This document shows, piece after piece, positions 45,440 through 53,694 of a stretch of 64,000 nucleotides of DNA. The notes under the pieces are model-generated. The model saw only the letters and a list, made by a program, of their open reading frames with translations, did not search any database and was not told the DNA's origin. The translations under genes were made by a program, and so were the position numbers. The stretch's first letter is position 1; each line of letters opens with the position of its first letter. The stretch comes from Arcticimaribacter sp002477625 (GTDB taxonomy: Bacteria; Bacteroidota; Bacteroidia; Flavobacteriales; Flavobacteriaceae), in NCBI GenBank assembly GCA_943846665.1, contig OX044358.1, forward strand, positions 62,001 through 126,000. Direction: 5' to 3'.

Positions 45440-47607
45440 TTTTTGATTTTTGCAGCCTGAACCAGATCCAGCGCTTCTAAGCGAACTTGAGTGGTGAACA
45501 TTCCGTAATTAACAATTGCTTTTTCTTTTTCAATAGAATCAATAGTGCCAACCGCTTTTCCATCAAACAACCGAACTTGATCTCCAAGTTTAAAGTTGAT
45601 TTTAACTTTTACAGGCACCGGTGCAGCTTTTTTCTTTTTCTTTTTTTCCTTGCGAATACCTACCATAGCCTTGGTAGCTTCTGCATTGGCTTTTTCTTTT
45701 ACCTCTTTATCTTTCTTTTTTTCTGTAGCCGTTTTCTTTTTACGCTTGGAGTTTTCCCCGTCAACTAAACGCAGGAGATCAGCAACTAAGGGCCGTTTCT
45801 TATTGTTCTCAAAATAACGATCGGCAACTTCATTGACCTTATTGCCAAGCACAATCATGCGTTGGTTATGATCAAAAAGCTCTTGATAACCAATCAGCTT
45901 TTCTTTGATCTTTTTATTTAAAAGCTCTAAACGTGCATTCTCTTCGATTGCCTTGCTTTCTTGCTTTCTGAGTGAATTACCTGTTTTAGTCATCTGAGAA
46001 CGCTCCTTTTGCAATTTAGCGATCGTAGCATCAAAACGAACCTTACCGCGCTCAATCTTCTTCTTTGCACGGTTGATAAGGCTGTAAGGGATGCCGTTTT
46101 TCTGAGCAACTTCAAAAGTAAAAGAACTACCGGCTTCACCCATGATCAGATTGAATACAGGTTCCAGCGTATGGTTATCGAATTGCATATTGGCATTGGT
46201 CATAAAAGGAAGCTCGTTTGCCAATACTTTAAGATTGGAATAGTGGGTAGTAATAATCCCGTATGCTTCTCTGTTGTAAAATTCCTCTAAAAAAGCTTCT
46301 GCTAAAGCCCCCCCTAATTCAGGATCGGAACCTGTTCCAAATTCATCGATCAAGAAAAGGGTGTTCTTATTGCACTTCCGAATGAAGTACTTCATGTTTT
46401 TTAACCGATAGGAGTAGGTACTCAAGTGGTTTTCGATGGACTGATTGTCTCCAATATCCGTAATTATCTGATCGAAAAAACAAACAGTGCTTTGTTCGTG
46501 AACGGGGATTAGCATGCCGGACTGAAGCATCAGTTGCAACAAACCAATCGTTTTTAAGGTTATGCTTTTCCCACCAGCATTGGGGCCAGAAATAACAATG
46601 ATGCGCTGGCCTTCTGTGAGGGTAATGTCTTGAGGAAAGGTTTTTTTTCCTTCTTCTTTATTGGATAAGAATAGTAGTGGGTGGTAGGCTTTGATAAGCG
46701 TAAGCTCTCTTTTGGTGTTTACTTTGGGTAAAATACTTGCTGTCTGTTCAGCGTATTTGGCACGAGCATAATAGCTATCGATCAAAATCAAATACTGTTG
46801 GTATTCAATCAAAAGTGGGCGATAGGGCTGGAGCGTTTGCGTCAATTCCAATAAAATACGCTTGATTTCATCGGTTTCTTCAAACTGAAGGTTGTTGAGT
46901 TCTCGTGTATGCTGTAGGGTAGTTTCGGGTTCAATATAGACAATACTCCCTGTTTTGGAGCTTCCCATGATGGCGCCTTTTATTTTGCGTCTGTGCATGG
47001 CTTTTACTGCCAATACACGACGGTTGTCTACTACAGACTCTTTGATGTCATCCAGATAATCAGCTGTACTGTATTGACTCAGTGCGCGTTGAAAGCTTTG
47101 TCCTATCTTAGAACGAACAGATTGTATTTTTTTTCGAATTTGAAAGAGCTCTGGTGAGGCATCGTTACGCACCTCCCCGAAGCGATCCATGATGTTGTTG
47201 ATCGATATGATGAGTTCTTTAGTAACTTCAATATCTTTTCCTTGGGTGTGTAACTTGGGGTAATATTCTTTAAATTTTTTAAAAAACTTAAGTAAAGTAT
47301 TGATAATTTCTGATGCTGCTGCTATCCTGCGAAAACCATCGATTTCTAGGACAGAGTTTTCAATTTTCAATAGGTGAATTTCTGCAGTCAAATCGTCAAA
47401 TCCGTGATTTGGAATTCGGTTTTCATTAGCAAAAGAAGCAGTAAACTCGGACACTGATTCTAACTGAAGAATCAATTCGGCTTCATTTTCAAAAGGTTGA
47501 AGTTCTAAACAGCGTTCTTTTCCCATAGCGGTAATGGCTAGTTGGGAAAGCTGTTGGAGTACCGTGGTAAATTCTAAGTCGCTAAGTGCTTTCTCTTGTA
47601 TTTTCAT
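45436..47607 (-). CDS. mutS2: MutS2-type ATPase without Smr domain
   Basis: A protein of 723 residues from ATG 47607 (the extra residues from 47622 include a promoter-like box). The MutS-like core and clamp helices (about 1-310) are followed by an ATPase with Walker A SGPNAGGKS, Walker B TLFLIDEFGTGSDPELG and ITTHYSNLK. A long Lys/Glu-rich coiled coil (about 505-650) and a C-terminal LGDQVRLFDGKAVGTIDSI KOW-like segment follow. The Smr nuclease domain present in many MutS2 proteins is missing, which is usual for Bacteroidetes as far as I know. Roles include suppressing recombination and rescuing collided ribosomes. It is divergent from ung. Confidence 0.92.
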   Translation of the reverse strand: MKIQEKALSDLEFTTVLQQLSQLAITAMGKERCLELQPFENEAELILQLESVSEFTASFANENRIPNHGFDDLTAEIHLLKIENSVLEIDGFRRIAAASEIINTLLKFFKKFKEYYPKLHTQGKDIEVTKELIISINNIMDRFGEVRNDASPELFQIRKKIQSVRSKIGQSFQRALSQYSTADYLDDIKESVVDNRRVLAVKAMHRRKIKGAIMGSSKTGSIVYIEPETTLQHTRELNNLQFEETDEIKRILLELTQTLQPYRPLLIEYQQYLILIDSYYARAKYAEQTASILPKVNTKRELTLIKAYHPLLFLSNKEEGKKTFPQDITLTEGQRIIVISGPNAGGKSITLKTIGLLQLMLQSGMLIPVHEQSTVCFFDQIITDIGDNQSIENHLSTYSYRLKNMKYFIRKCNKNTLFLIDEFGTGSDPELGGALAEAFLEEFYNREAYGIITTHYSNLKVLANELPFMTNANMQFDNHTLEPVFNLIMGEAGSSFTFEVAQKNGIPYSLINRAKKKIERGKVRFDATIAKLQKERSQMTKTGNSLRKQESKAIEENARLELLNKKIKEKLIGYQELFDHNQRMIVLGNKVNEVADRYFENNKKRPLVADLLRLVDGENSKRKKKTATEKKKDKEVKEKANAEATKAMVGIRKEKKKKKKAAPVPVKVKINFKLGDQVRLFDGKAVGTIDSIEKEKAIVNYGMFTTQVRLEALDLVQAAKIKK

Positions 47608-47627
47608 ATTTTTGCATAGCAAAAGTA
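47607..47627. promoter_or_regulatory. Face-to-face -7 boxes for mutS2 and ung
   Basis: TATTTTTG on the plus strand (47607-47614) and TACTTTTG on the minus strand (47627-47620) both match TAnnTTTG. They lie in the 29-base gap between the two divergent ATGs. The two polymerases could not occupy the gap together, so expression may be mutually exclusive at any moment. No convincing -33 TTG is visible for either. Confidence 0.45.
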
Positions 47628-47636
47628 CATAATTTC

Positions 47637-48302
47637 ATGCGAGATCGAATACACCCCAGTTGGGAAAATATCATTAAAAACAGCACCGAAGCGCCTTACT
47701 TTGATGCTTTGACTGTTTTTGTAGAAGAGGAATACAAAACTTCGAGCTGTTATCCGGAGTTCGACGCCATATTCGCAGCCTTTGATTTGTGTCCATTGGA
47801 TGAAGTGAAGGTCGTTCTTTTGGGGCAAGACCCATACCACGGACCGGGGCAAGCACAGGGGCTTAGCTTTTCCGTGCCAGAAGGGGTGAAGCATCCGCCA
47901 TCCTTGGTTAATATATTCAAAGAAATTGAATCGGACCTTCAAATTCCCTATCCAACCAGTGGTAATTTAGAGCGTTGGGCTAGGCAAGGGGTGTTGTTGC
48001 TCAATGCTACGCTAACTGTTCGAGCGCACGAAGCCGGTAGCCATCAAAAACAAGGTTGGGAGTTTTTTACAGATGATGTGATTAAAGCAATTTCTGCACG
48101 ATGCAATGGGATCGTTTTTTTGCTGTGGGGCGGATATGCCAAGAAAAAACAAAAGTTTATTGATGAGTCTAAGCACTTGATATTGAGTAGTGTACATCCA
48201 TCTCCTTTAAGTGCTAATCGAGGTTATTGGTTTGGAAATAAACATTTTAGTCAATGCAATGAATATTTAGAAACTCGGGGACAAAAACCCATTGCTTGGT
48301 AA
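47637..48302 (+). CDS. ung: Uracil-DNA glycosylase, family 1
   Basis: The 221-residue length is normal. The start is ATG 47637, giving MRDRIHPSWENII; the frame extends upstream only into the promoter. The water-activating motif GQDPYHGPGQAQGLSF is at about 63-78 with D65. VLLLNATLTVRAHEAGSH is followed by the C-terminal HPSPLSANRGYWFGNKHFSQ with the catalytic His and the Leu-intercalation loop. It removes uracil from DNA after cytosine deamination or misincorporation. It abuts the convergent SUI1 gene and is divergent from mutS2. Confidence 0.97.
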   Translation: MRDRIHPSWENIIKNSTEAPYFDALTVFVEEEYKTSSCYPEFDAIFAAFDLCPLDEVKVVLLGQDPYHGPGQAQGLSFSVPEGVKHPPSLVNIFKEIESDLQIPYPTSGNLERWARQGVLLLNATLTVRAHEAGSHQKQGWEFFTDDVIKAISARCNGIVFLLWGGYAKKKQKFIDESKHLILSSVHPSPLSANRGYWFGNKHFSQCNEYLETRGQKPIAW

Positions 48303-48644
48303 CTATCCTCCAACTCGTTTTACCTGATGCCCCATATCTTTAAGCAGCTGTATGAGTTGCACTCGGTAATTTCCCTGAATGATGATTTCACCGTTTTTTA
48401 CAGTTCCCCCAACACCAACGGCATTTTTTAGGGTTTTCGCTAAGGCATTCAAGTCCTGAAGCTCGCCTTCAAAGCCTTTGATTAGGGTTACCGTTTTACC
48501 TGCACGGCCTTTATTACTGAAGTGCGCTTCCAACTGTTGTTTTTCAAAGACGGCAGCCTCCGGTTGCTGTGGCTCTGGATCCGGGGCTAGGTTATCGAAC
48601 TGCATTTTGGCTAAATCGGCAAGGCTGGTTAATTTCTTTGGCAT
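48303..48644 (-). CDS. SUI1/YciH-type translation initiation factor
   Basis: The 113-residue protein has a Pro/Glu-rich N-terminal tail (about 1-45). A SUI1 domain (eIF1-like) follows with KTVTLIKGFEG, LAKTLKNAVGVGGTVKNGEIIIQG and IQLLKDMGHQVKRVGG. Bacterial YciH-type proteins influence initiation-codon fidelity, and their physiological role is unsettled. The gene directly abuts the ung stop codon on the other strand. The tail is longer than in E. coli YciH. Confidence 0.88.
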   Translation of the reverse strand: MPKKLTSLADLAKMQFDNLAPDPEPQQPEAAVFEKQQLEAHFSNKGRAGKTVTLIKGFEGELQDLNALAKTLKNAVGVGGTVKNGEIIIQGNYRVQLIQLLKDMGHQVKRVGG

Positions 48645-48699
48645 CTTAAAAGCTTTATTAGTGCTAAAATACTATTTTAGAGGAATAAAATAACAACTA

Positions 48700-49293
48700 A
48701 TGCGCACCCTTATTGCCCTTTTCTTATTGATTAATTCATTTGCTATGGCACAAAATCACATTCCCTCTGAGCTTCCCTTTAAATCAATTCCTGATGGAGG
48801 TACAAATTATTCCTCTGCAAACCTACTGGTTCGTATGATTGAAGGAGCAGGATATCGTTATTACTGGGCTACTGAAGGCTTAACAGCAGACGATCTTGCC
48901 TACCAACCCTCCGAAAGTGGTCAGTCAGTCCGAGAAACCCTTGAGCACATTTACGGCTTATCGGATATTGTACGCAACACTTCAATGGATACTGTCAGTA
49001 TTCGGCCTCCCGCAAATACACCTGCAGATTGGCCAACACTGAGAATGCAGACCCTTCGCTATCTCGAAGATGCTACAAAGCAGCTTAAAAATAAATCTCC
49101 CGATGAACTCGCGGCACTAGAAATTGTATTTGAAAGAGGAGGGAAGCAGTCAACTTTTCCGCTCTGGAATATGATCAACGGTCCGATTTCGGACATTATA
49201 TACCACACCGGACAAATTGTTAGTTTTAGACGTACCAACGGAAACCCACTCCCAAAGGGCGTAAATGTGTTTACTGGAAGAACAAAAGCCTAA
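48700..49293 (+). CDS. Exported DinB-like protein
   Basis: The 197-residue protein has a signal peptide of about 17 residues (ending AMA-Q). A DinB/YfiT-type four-helix bundle follows, with YRYYWATEGLTADDLAYQP, SVRETLEHIYGLSDI (His) and GPISDIIYHTGQIVSFRR (His near residue 168), where the His residues form a metal site. Members of this superfamily include thiol transferases with bacillithiol or glutathione, but the activity here cannot be predicted. The stop overlaps the ATG of the methyltransferase-like gene (TAATG). A second DinB-family gene is inside the his operon. Confidence 0.8.
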   Translation: MRTLIALFLLINSFAMAQNHIPSELPFKSIPDGGTNYSSANLLVRMIEGAGYRYYWATEGLTADDLAYQPSESGQSVRETLEHIYGLSDIVRNTSMDTVSIRPPANTPADWPTLRMQTLRYLEDATKQLKNKSPDELAALEIVFERGGKQSTFPLWNMINGPISDIIYHTGQIVSFRRTNGNPLPKGVNVFTGRTKA

Positions 49294-49817
49294 TGAGTAT
49301 AGCCAAAACACACCAAAGGAGGTATACCAAAACCTTAGCTTTCTTAAAGAAACACCTCCCACAGGGTTCACAGTTGCTGGACTTAGGTACCGAAAACCCT
49401 TTTACACCCTTCTTGAAAGAAGCTGGGTATTCTGTCCAAAATACCAAAGGCGAAAATTTAGATGATGATTTTAAAGCAGTTGCAAAAACTGCTTGTGATT
49501 GCGTTACTGCATTCGAAATTTTTGAACATTTATTGGCTCCGTACAATGTATTGAAAGAGTTGAAAGCCGATAAGTTAATCGCATCTGTTCCTCTAAAACT
49601 ATGGTTTGCAGAAGCCTATTGGAACGAAAAGGATGACTGGGACAAGCACTACCATGAATTTGAAAAAAAACAGTTCGATTTTTTACTAGAAAAAACAGGT
49701 TGGAAAATCGTGGATGCACAATTATGGACTTCTCCAGATCCTAATAAAATTGGGCTTCGACCGCTGTTGCGCTATTTTACCCCACGCTATTATATTGTGT
49801 ACTGCGAACGAGCCTAG
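49293..49817 (+). CDS. Class I SAM-dependent methyltransferase-like protein
   Basis: A 174-residue protein with the short Rossmann fold of SAM methyltransferases. Motif I is QLLDLGTENPFTPFLKEAG (about 28-46), the acidic loop is NTKGENLDD, and CVTAFEIFEHLLAP is the usual D/E-x-x-E-H segment. The C-terminal part ends with PRYYIVYCERA. The chain is shorter than most methyltransferases and has no clear substrate domain. The DinB-like gene upstream is coupled by a TAATG overlap. The 3' end overlaps a tiny minus-strand ORF by four bases. The substrate is unknown. Confidence 0.8.
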   Translation: MSIAKTHQRRYTKTLAFLKKHLPQGSQLLDLGTENPFTPFLKEAGYSVQNTKGENLDDDFKAVAKTACDCVTAFEIFEHLLAPYNVLKELKADKLIASVPLKLWFAEAYWNEKDDWDKHYHEFEKKQFDFLLEKTGWKIVDAQLWTSPDPNKIGLRPLLRYFTPRYYIVYCERA

Positions 49818-49912
49818 TTATCTCGATCCTCAAAATCCTCTACTTTCTTGTATTCTATGCGTTTCGCAATGAAATAGATGAGGAACACCAAAAAAAGAAG
49901 GCCAAATAACAT
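49814..49912 (-). CDS. 32-residue single-span membrane protein (small ORF)
   Basis: ATG 49912 opens a 32-codon frame. Its product begins MLFGLLFLVFLIYFIAKR, one hydrophobic span of about 15 residues, followed by a charged tail ending DFEDRDN. It starts five bases after the YbjQ stop codon in the same orientation, and its stop overlaps the end of the methyltransferase gene. The composition, clean start position and spacing suggest a real membrane microprotein translated from the YbjQ transcript. I know of no named family. It is shorter than typical annotation cut-offs. Confidence 0.6.
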   Translation of the reverse strand: MLFGLLFLVFLIYFIAKRIEYKKVEDFEDRDN

Positions 49913-49917
49913 AAGAA

Positions 49918-50235
49918 CTATTTAACGGTTACTGCGGTGCCATGGGCCAAGATTTCTGAACAGCCCTGCATGACCATGGAAGTGGTTAGGCGGACATTGA
50001 CAATGGCATTGGCGCCCATACGTGCTGCATCGTCTTTCATGCGTTGTAAGGCCTGTTCTCTTGAGTCGGCTTGCAATTTGGTGTATTCGGAGATTTCTCC
50101 GCCCACAATATTTTTGAGTCCAGCGAAGATATCGCTTCCAAAATTATGGGCACGAACGGTGCTGCCACGTGCGATACCGTGGACTTCTGTGATTTCTTTT
50201 CCAGGGAGGGTAGGGGTGTTTACAAGTAGTATAAT
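49918..50235 (-). CDS. YbjQ/UPF0145 heavy-metal-binding-like protein with non-canonical start
   Basis: The conserved frame codes for about 105 residues. The NTPTLPGKEITEVHGIARGSTVRA start region, NIVGGEISEYTKLQADSREQALQRM, GANAIVNVRLTTSMVMQG and HGTAVTVK all match YbjQ (UPF0145). The frame is closed upstream by TAA at 50244-50242. Between that and the conserved residues there is no ATG, GTG or TTG, only ATT (50235) and ATA (50232). Family members begin M-I-L, so ATT is the likeliest start, as for AUU-initiated infC. A mutated start is the alternative. GTG 50106 would give a truncated 62-residue protein. Confidence 0.65.
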   Translation of the reverse strand: MILLVNTPTLPGKEITEVHGIARGSTVRAHNFGSDIFAGLKNIVGGEISEYTKLQADSREQALQRMKDDAARMGANAIVNVRLTTSMVMQGCSEILAHGTAVTVK

Positions 50236-50268
50236 TAAAAATTAAAAATGATTAATTAAGAGTTAGAG

Positions 50269-51248
50269 CTAAGCAGGCAACATCCACTTGAACTCGAACT
50301 TGGTGTTTGGTATAACAATTCGTTCTGTAATTCGGTACATTCTGTCGGGTAGATGCATTAAATAATCTCTCGCTTTTTCAGCTTCTGGGGTTAGGTTGGT
50401 GATTTTGTCAATTTCCCAAATGGTGTTCAACTTCTTGAGAATATCAACATAATCAAAACCGGTATAAACACCCAATCTTTGGGTAACAGCAGAAAAGTCG
50501 CCAAACAAACCGCCTTTTGCACCAAACGATTCTCTTAAATGCATGGCCGGCATGATGATTTTGTGTTGCATCATCTGCTGGAATGCTATCATCATTTCGG
50601 AGGGATCTATCGAAAAAATTTCTTTTACAAATTTGGAATAGGCTTGATGATGGCGCATTTCATCCCCTGCAATAATTCTTGACATTTTTGCCAAGGCTTT
50701 ATGCCCTTTCTCGCGTGCAATCTTAGCAACATTGTTGTGCGAAATATAGGTGGCCAATTCTTGAAAACTGGTATAAACAAAACTTTTATAGGCGTCGGAC
50801 GATGTTCCTAGGTCAAACCCATCTGTAATTAAATGCTGGGTCGAAATTTCTACCTCACGCATATTCACGCGTCCAGATAAATATAAATATTTATTTAACA
50901 CGTCTCCACGCCTGTTTTCCTCCGCCGTCCAAGTCCTTACCCATTTTGCCCAACCATTATCCGGGTTTTGATGAATTCCATCGATATCCAGCAACCAAGA
51001 TTCATAGGTAGGCAAAGCTTCTTCCGTAATCGTGTCACCAACCAAAACCACCCAAAAATCATCTTCTAAATCTTTGGAAAGTGCTCTAATTTCTTCTACT
51101 TCCGTAATAAAACTGTCTTTTTGAGAATTGGGTAAAAAATCGGTAGGTTGCCAAATTTTCTCTGCAGGGATTAAGAATTTATCTACAAACTGATCAATGT
51201 TTTTTCTAAGGTTAACATTACTTCTTTTCTAATCTTTTTTAGGGACAT
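50269..51248 (-). pseudogene. Acyl-ACP desaturase (stearoyl-ACP Delta9 type) with frameshift and lost iron ligand
   Basis: From ATG 51248 the frame reads MSLKKIRKEVMLTLEK, then hits a stop. The rest of the family pattern (IDQFVDKFLIPAEK, DFLPNSQKDSF, VVLVGDTITEEALPTYESW) resumes in another frame after a GAAAAAAC run at 51199-51206, where one more A would restore it. The C-terminal half is otherwise complete. The first iron motif reads EENRRGD where the family has EENRHGD, so the His ligand is replaced by Arg. The second, DEMRHH, is intact. Loss of a ligand supports natural decay rather than a sequencing slip. The ORF from 51051 alone would lack the N-terminus. Confidence 0.82.
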
Positions 51249-51283
51249 ATTGTTAATTTGAATGTTTTTTTAAAATTATTTTG

Positions 51284-52411
51284 TTACTCTTTGGGAAAAA
51301 GCGAAGCATCGATGGATGGAAGAATCCGCAAGGCATTTTTGTAATATAATTTTTTGAGAATGGAGTCGGGGAGGCCCAAACCATACATTTTCCAATGTGC
51401 GTGGCGTTTACGGTAATAATCAAAGTACTCATCATGGGTCTCCAATACACGGAAATAGGTGTAGTATTCACTTACTTTATAACTGTCTTTTCCAAATAGA
51501 ATACGATCTTGGTAGTCTTCAAAGAATTTACGCGCTCTACGGGGTTGACGCCCTAGTTCGGCCAATACAGCGCCAATCTCGGTCATCACGTTGGGATAGG
51601 TATCCAAATGCGCCCCCATGCGGTCCAAATCATTCGCCATCCAACCCATATGCGCATTGATGAAGGTTGTCCCTGGGTTTTTTCTGAAAATATCGTGTTG
51701 TTCTGCAATGATGGATTCAAAGGAAGGTACTTTGGCCGGATCGCGGTAACGACCGGGTTTTTGTTTCAATTCTAACCAGCGTTCGTTGAATTTGTCTTTG
51801 GGTTTCCAAAAAGAAGCCGGTTCTGCAGAATGAATCAATACGGGAAAGCCGAGTGCACCACAAGCTGCCCAAATGGGATCTAGTCGGGGATCGTTCACCG
51901 CAATGCGTTTTCCACTAGAATCGGTATCTGTAAGCCCCAAACCTTTATATACTTTGAGCCCAATTGCACCAGCAGTTTTAGCCTCCCGTAAAATGGTCAG
52001 GTTGTTTTCCAAAAAATCAGGAGCATCAATTTGTTCCCAATCTAAATTCACAAACAATCCAAAGCGGGTAGGGGCATTTTCTTTTACGTTTTTCAAACAT
52101 TGCTCAAGATACATACCACGAAAGCCACTCAGGTTGACCATAAAGGCCATGTTCAAACCGTCCATCTCTGTCGTTAGTTTGGAAAGATCTTTTACTGGCA
52201 TATCGAATTGGTGGTTATGCACGTCCACAAAAGGAAATTTGGAACGGCTAAGCTCGTTTGATGGCACTACCAAGGTAGATTTTGGACTGTATTCTTCCAT
52301 ATCCATCAGCTGATTCTTGTATTGAATCTTTCCAATAGTATAATAAGTAGCGCCGCCCAAAACTGCTACAAACACTAGGGCTTTGATTAAATTTATAAAA
52401 GAAAATCGCAT
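51284..52411 (-). CDS. Membrane-anchored metal-dependent amidohydrolase (TIM barrel)
   Basis: The 375-residue protein has an N-terminal hydrophobic anchor (about 8-27). An Amidohydro_2-like TIM barrel follows: FVDVHNHQFD (first metal-binding HxH, about 62-71), PVLIHSAEPASFW, FINAHMGW and the catalytic Asp in ILFGKDSYKVSEYY. Such proteins hydrolyse lactones or decarboxylate aromatic acids, but the substrate is unknown. The ATG overlaps the stop of the DUF2911 gene (TAATG). The pairing of an anchored amidohydrolase with a DUF2911 protein recurs in Bacteroidetes, to my knowledge. Confidence 0.85.
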   Translation of the reverse strand: MRFSFINLIKALVFVAVLGGATYYTIGKIQYKNQLMDMEEYSPKSTLVVPSNELSRSKFPFVDVHNHQFDMPVKDLSKLTTEMDGLNMAFMVNLSGFRGMYLEQCLKNVKENAPTRFGLFVNLDWEQIDAPDFLENNLTILREAKTAGAIGLKVYKGLGLTDTDSSGKRIAVNDPRLDPIWAACGALGFPVLIHSAEPASFWKPKDKFNERWLELKQKPGRYRDPAKVPSFESIIAEQHDIFRKNPGTTFINAHMGWMANDLDRMGAHLDTYPNVMTEIGAVLAELGRQPRRARKFFEDYQDRILFGKDSYKVSEYYTYFRVLETHDEYFDYYRKRHAHWKMYGLGLPDSILKKLYYKNALRILPSIDASLFPKE

Positions 52412-52956
52412 TAATTAATGGGTAAAGAAACCGAGGTTGTATCCCAACGAAAACGAAGTGAAAGGCTGTCATCACCCTCGACAAAATCAATGGTAAATTG
52501 CTCAACAGCTGTCAACAGCTGTGCCGATGCGATGTTTACACTCATGATGTCTTTTTCGTAGTCTGGTTCAGTATAACCAAAGCTTCCGAACTCAGAATTC
52601 AGACTGATCACCCAATGATCTGCCTCAGCTACTGCGTAAACTCTGTATTTTCCTGCAGCCAAGGGACGGCCAGCAAAACTGATTTCTTTATTGGTTTCGA
52701 AGGTGGTTGCAAAATTTGCTCCTAAACGCCAGTATTCACCGTAGGGCACTAGAGCGCCATCGGCAGCAGCACCAAAAATTAAACGGTCTTTTTTAAAGGG
52801 ACGACTGTAATCTATTTCAAGGATTAAATCTTCTTGTGTAATGCTGACTGTATCTCGTGGACTCTTGGGGTTGATGAAGGTTCCATAAACTAAATACGAA
52901 GCGATTACGATGACTACAGCAAGCAGAGCGAGGCCAATTTTTTTAACTATTTTCAT
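52411..52956 (-). CDS. DUF2911 family protein, membrane-anchored
   Basis: The 181-residue protein from ATG 52956 has one N-terminal span (about 6-24). A DUF2911 domain (PF11138) follows: SITQEDLILEIDYSRPFKKDR, YGEYWRLGANFATTFE and PLAAGKYRVYAV, with an RFRWD ending. The domain function is not known. ATG 52956 is preferred to TTG 52980 because the latter overlaps a TATATTTG promoter box (52985-52978). It forms an operon with the amidohydrolase gene. Confidence 0.85.
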   Translation of the reverse strand: MKIVKKIGLALLAVVIVIASYLVYGTFINPKSPRDTVSITQEDLILEIDYSRPFKKDRLIFGAAADGALVPYGEYWRLGANFATTFETNKEISFAGRPLAAGKYRVYAVAEADHWVISLNSEFGSFGYTEPDYEKDIMSVNIASAQLLTAVEQFTIDFVEGDDSLSLRFRWDTTSVSLPIN

Positions 52957-52977
52957 GGTTGTGGGTTTTTTATATTT

Positions 52978-52985
52978 CAAATATA
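52978..52985 (-). promoter_or_regulatory. -7 box of the DUF2911-amidohydrolase operon
   Basis: TATATTTG on the minus strand, 21 bases before ATG 52956, matches TAnnTTTG. The next gene upstream lies 182 bases away from that ATG, so this operon has its own promoter. Confidence 0.5.
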
Positions 52986-53137
52986 AATATTCTTAGTAAA
53001 GTGGGAGGTGGTTTTGTTTGAAATTATATATTTTACATAATGTTAATTATAGTTGAAAGTGATTTATCAAGAAATCATTCTAAACTCACAGTATTCTTCG
53101 AATTCAATAACAGAAAGCATACGCCAATTGGATTTAT

Positions 53138-53671
53138 TTATAGCGCTTTCACTAAGGATTCAATCTTAGAATCAAATACTGTTTTTAATTCAGGGTTGTT
53201 AATACCCTCTTGATCAGAAAAATTATCTTCAAACGATGGGAATGAAAAGTCGGCGACAATGTTACCACCTAAACGAGGAAAACCAGCCAAAGCAATACCA
53301 AGTACCGTTTGTGCACCACGTGCACCCGGCGAAGTTCCCATGAGCAACATCGGTTTGTTTTGCCAAACCTTCCCGTCTATCCTAGACAACCAGTCGTAGG
53401 CATTCTTAAAGGCTGCAGAATAACAACCGTTGTGTTCAGCTAAGGAAATAATCAACCCATCGGTAGCTGCGATGAGTCGGTTGAGTTTATGAGCGTTTGC
53501 TGGAATTCCATGTATTGCTTCTTCGTCAATTCCGAACATGGGTAAATCCAGCTCTTTTAAATCGACTACAGTAACTTCTGCATTCGCAACTTGGTTCGCT
53601 GCATAAACTGCCAATTTCTTATTGATGGATTTTGTACTATTACTTCCGCCTAAAGCGATGACTTTTAACAT
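53138..53671 (-). CDS. NADPH-dependent FMN reductase family protein
   Basis: A 177-residue flavodoxin-like protein. It begins MLKVIALGGSNSTKSINKKLA, with the FMN-phosphate-binding loop GGSNSTKS (8-15). LDLPMFGIDEE is followed by DGLIISLAEHNGCYSAAFKNAYDWLSRID, the isoalloxazine contact loop, and MLLMGTSPGARGAQ. It probably reduces FMN, quinones or azo compounds with NADPH. It is the last gene of a minus-strand run (MscS, NTF2-like, reductase) with 23 bases to the upstream gene. Confidence 0.88.
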   Translation of the reverse strand: MLKVIALGGSNSTKSINKKLAVYAANQVANAEVTVVDLKELDLPMFGIDEEAIHGIPANAHKLNRLIAATDGLIISLAEHNGCYSAAFKNAYDWLSRIDGKVWQNKPMLLMGTSPGARGAQTVLGIALAGFPRLGGNIVADFSFPSFEDNFSDQEGINNPELKTVFDSKIESLVKAL

Positions 53672-53694
53672 ATTGAATCTTATTGTTTAAACTA

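Noticed and set aside
45487..45817. Phe/Leu-rich plus-strand frames
   Set aside because: They are the reverse of the Lys-rich coiled coil of mutS2, which produces false hydrophobic frames.
50269..51051. Desaturase as an intact 260-residue gene starting at 51051
   Set aside because: Family N-terminal residues are found upstream, in the same frame back to about 51198 and in the shifted frame to ATG 51248.
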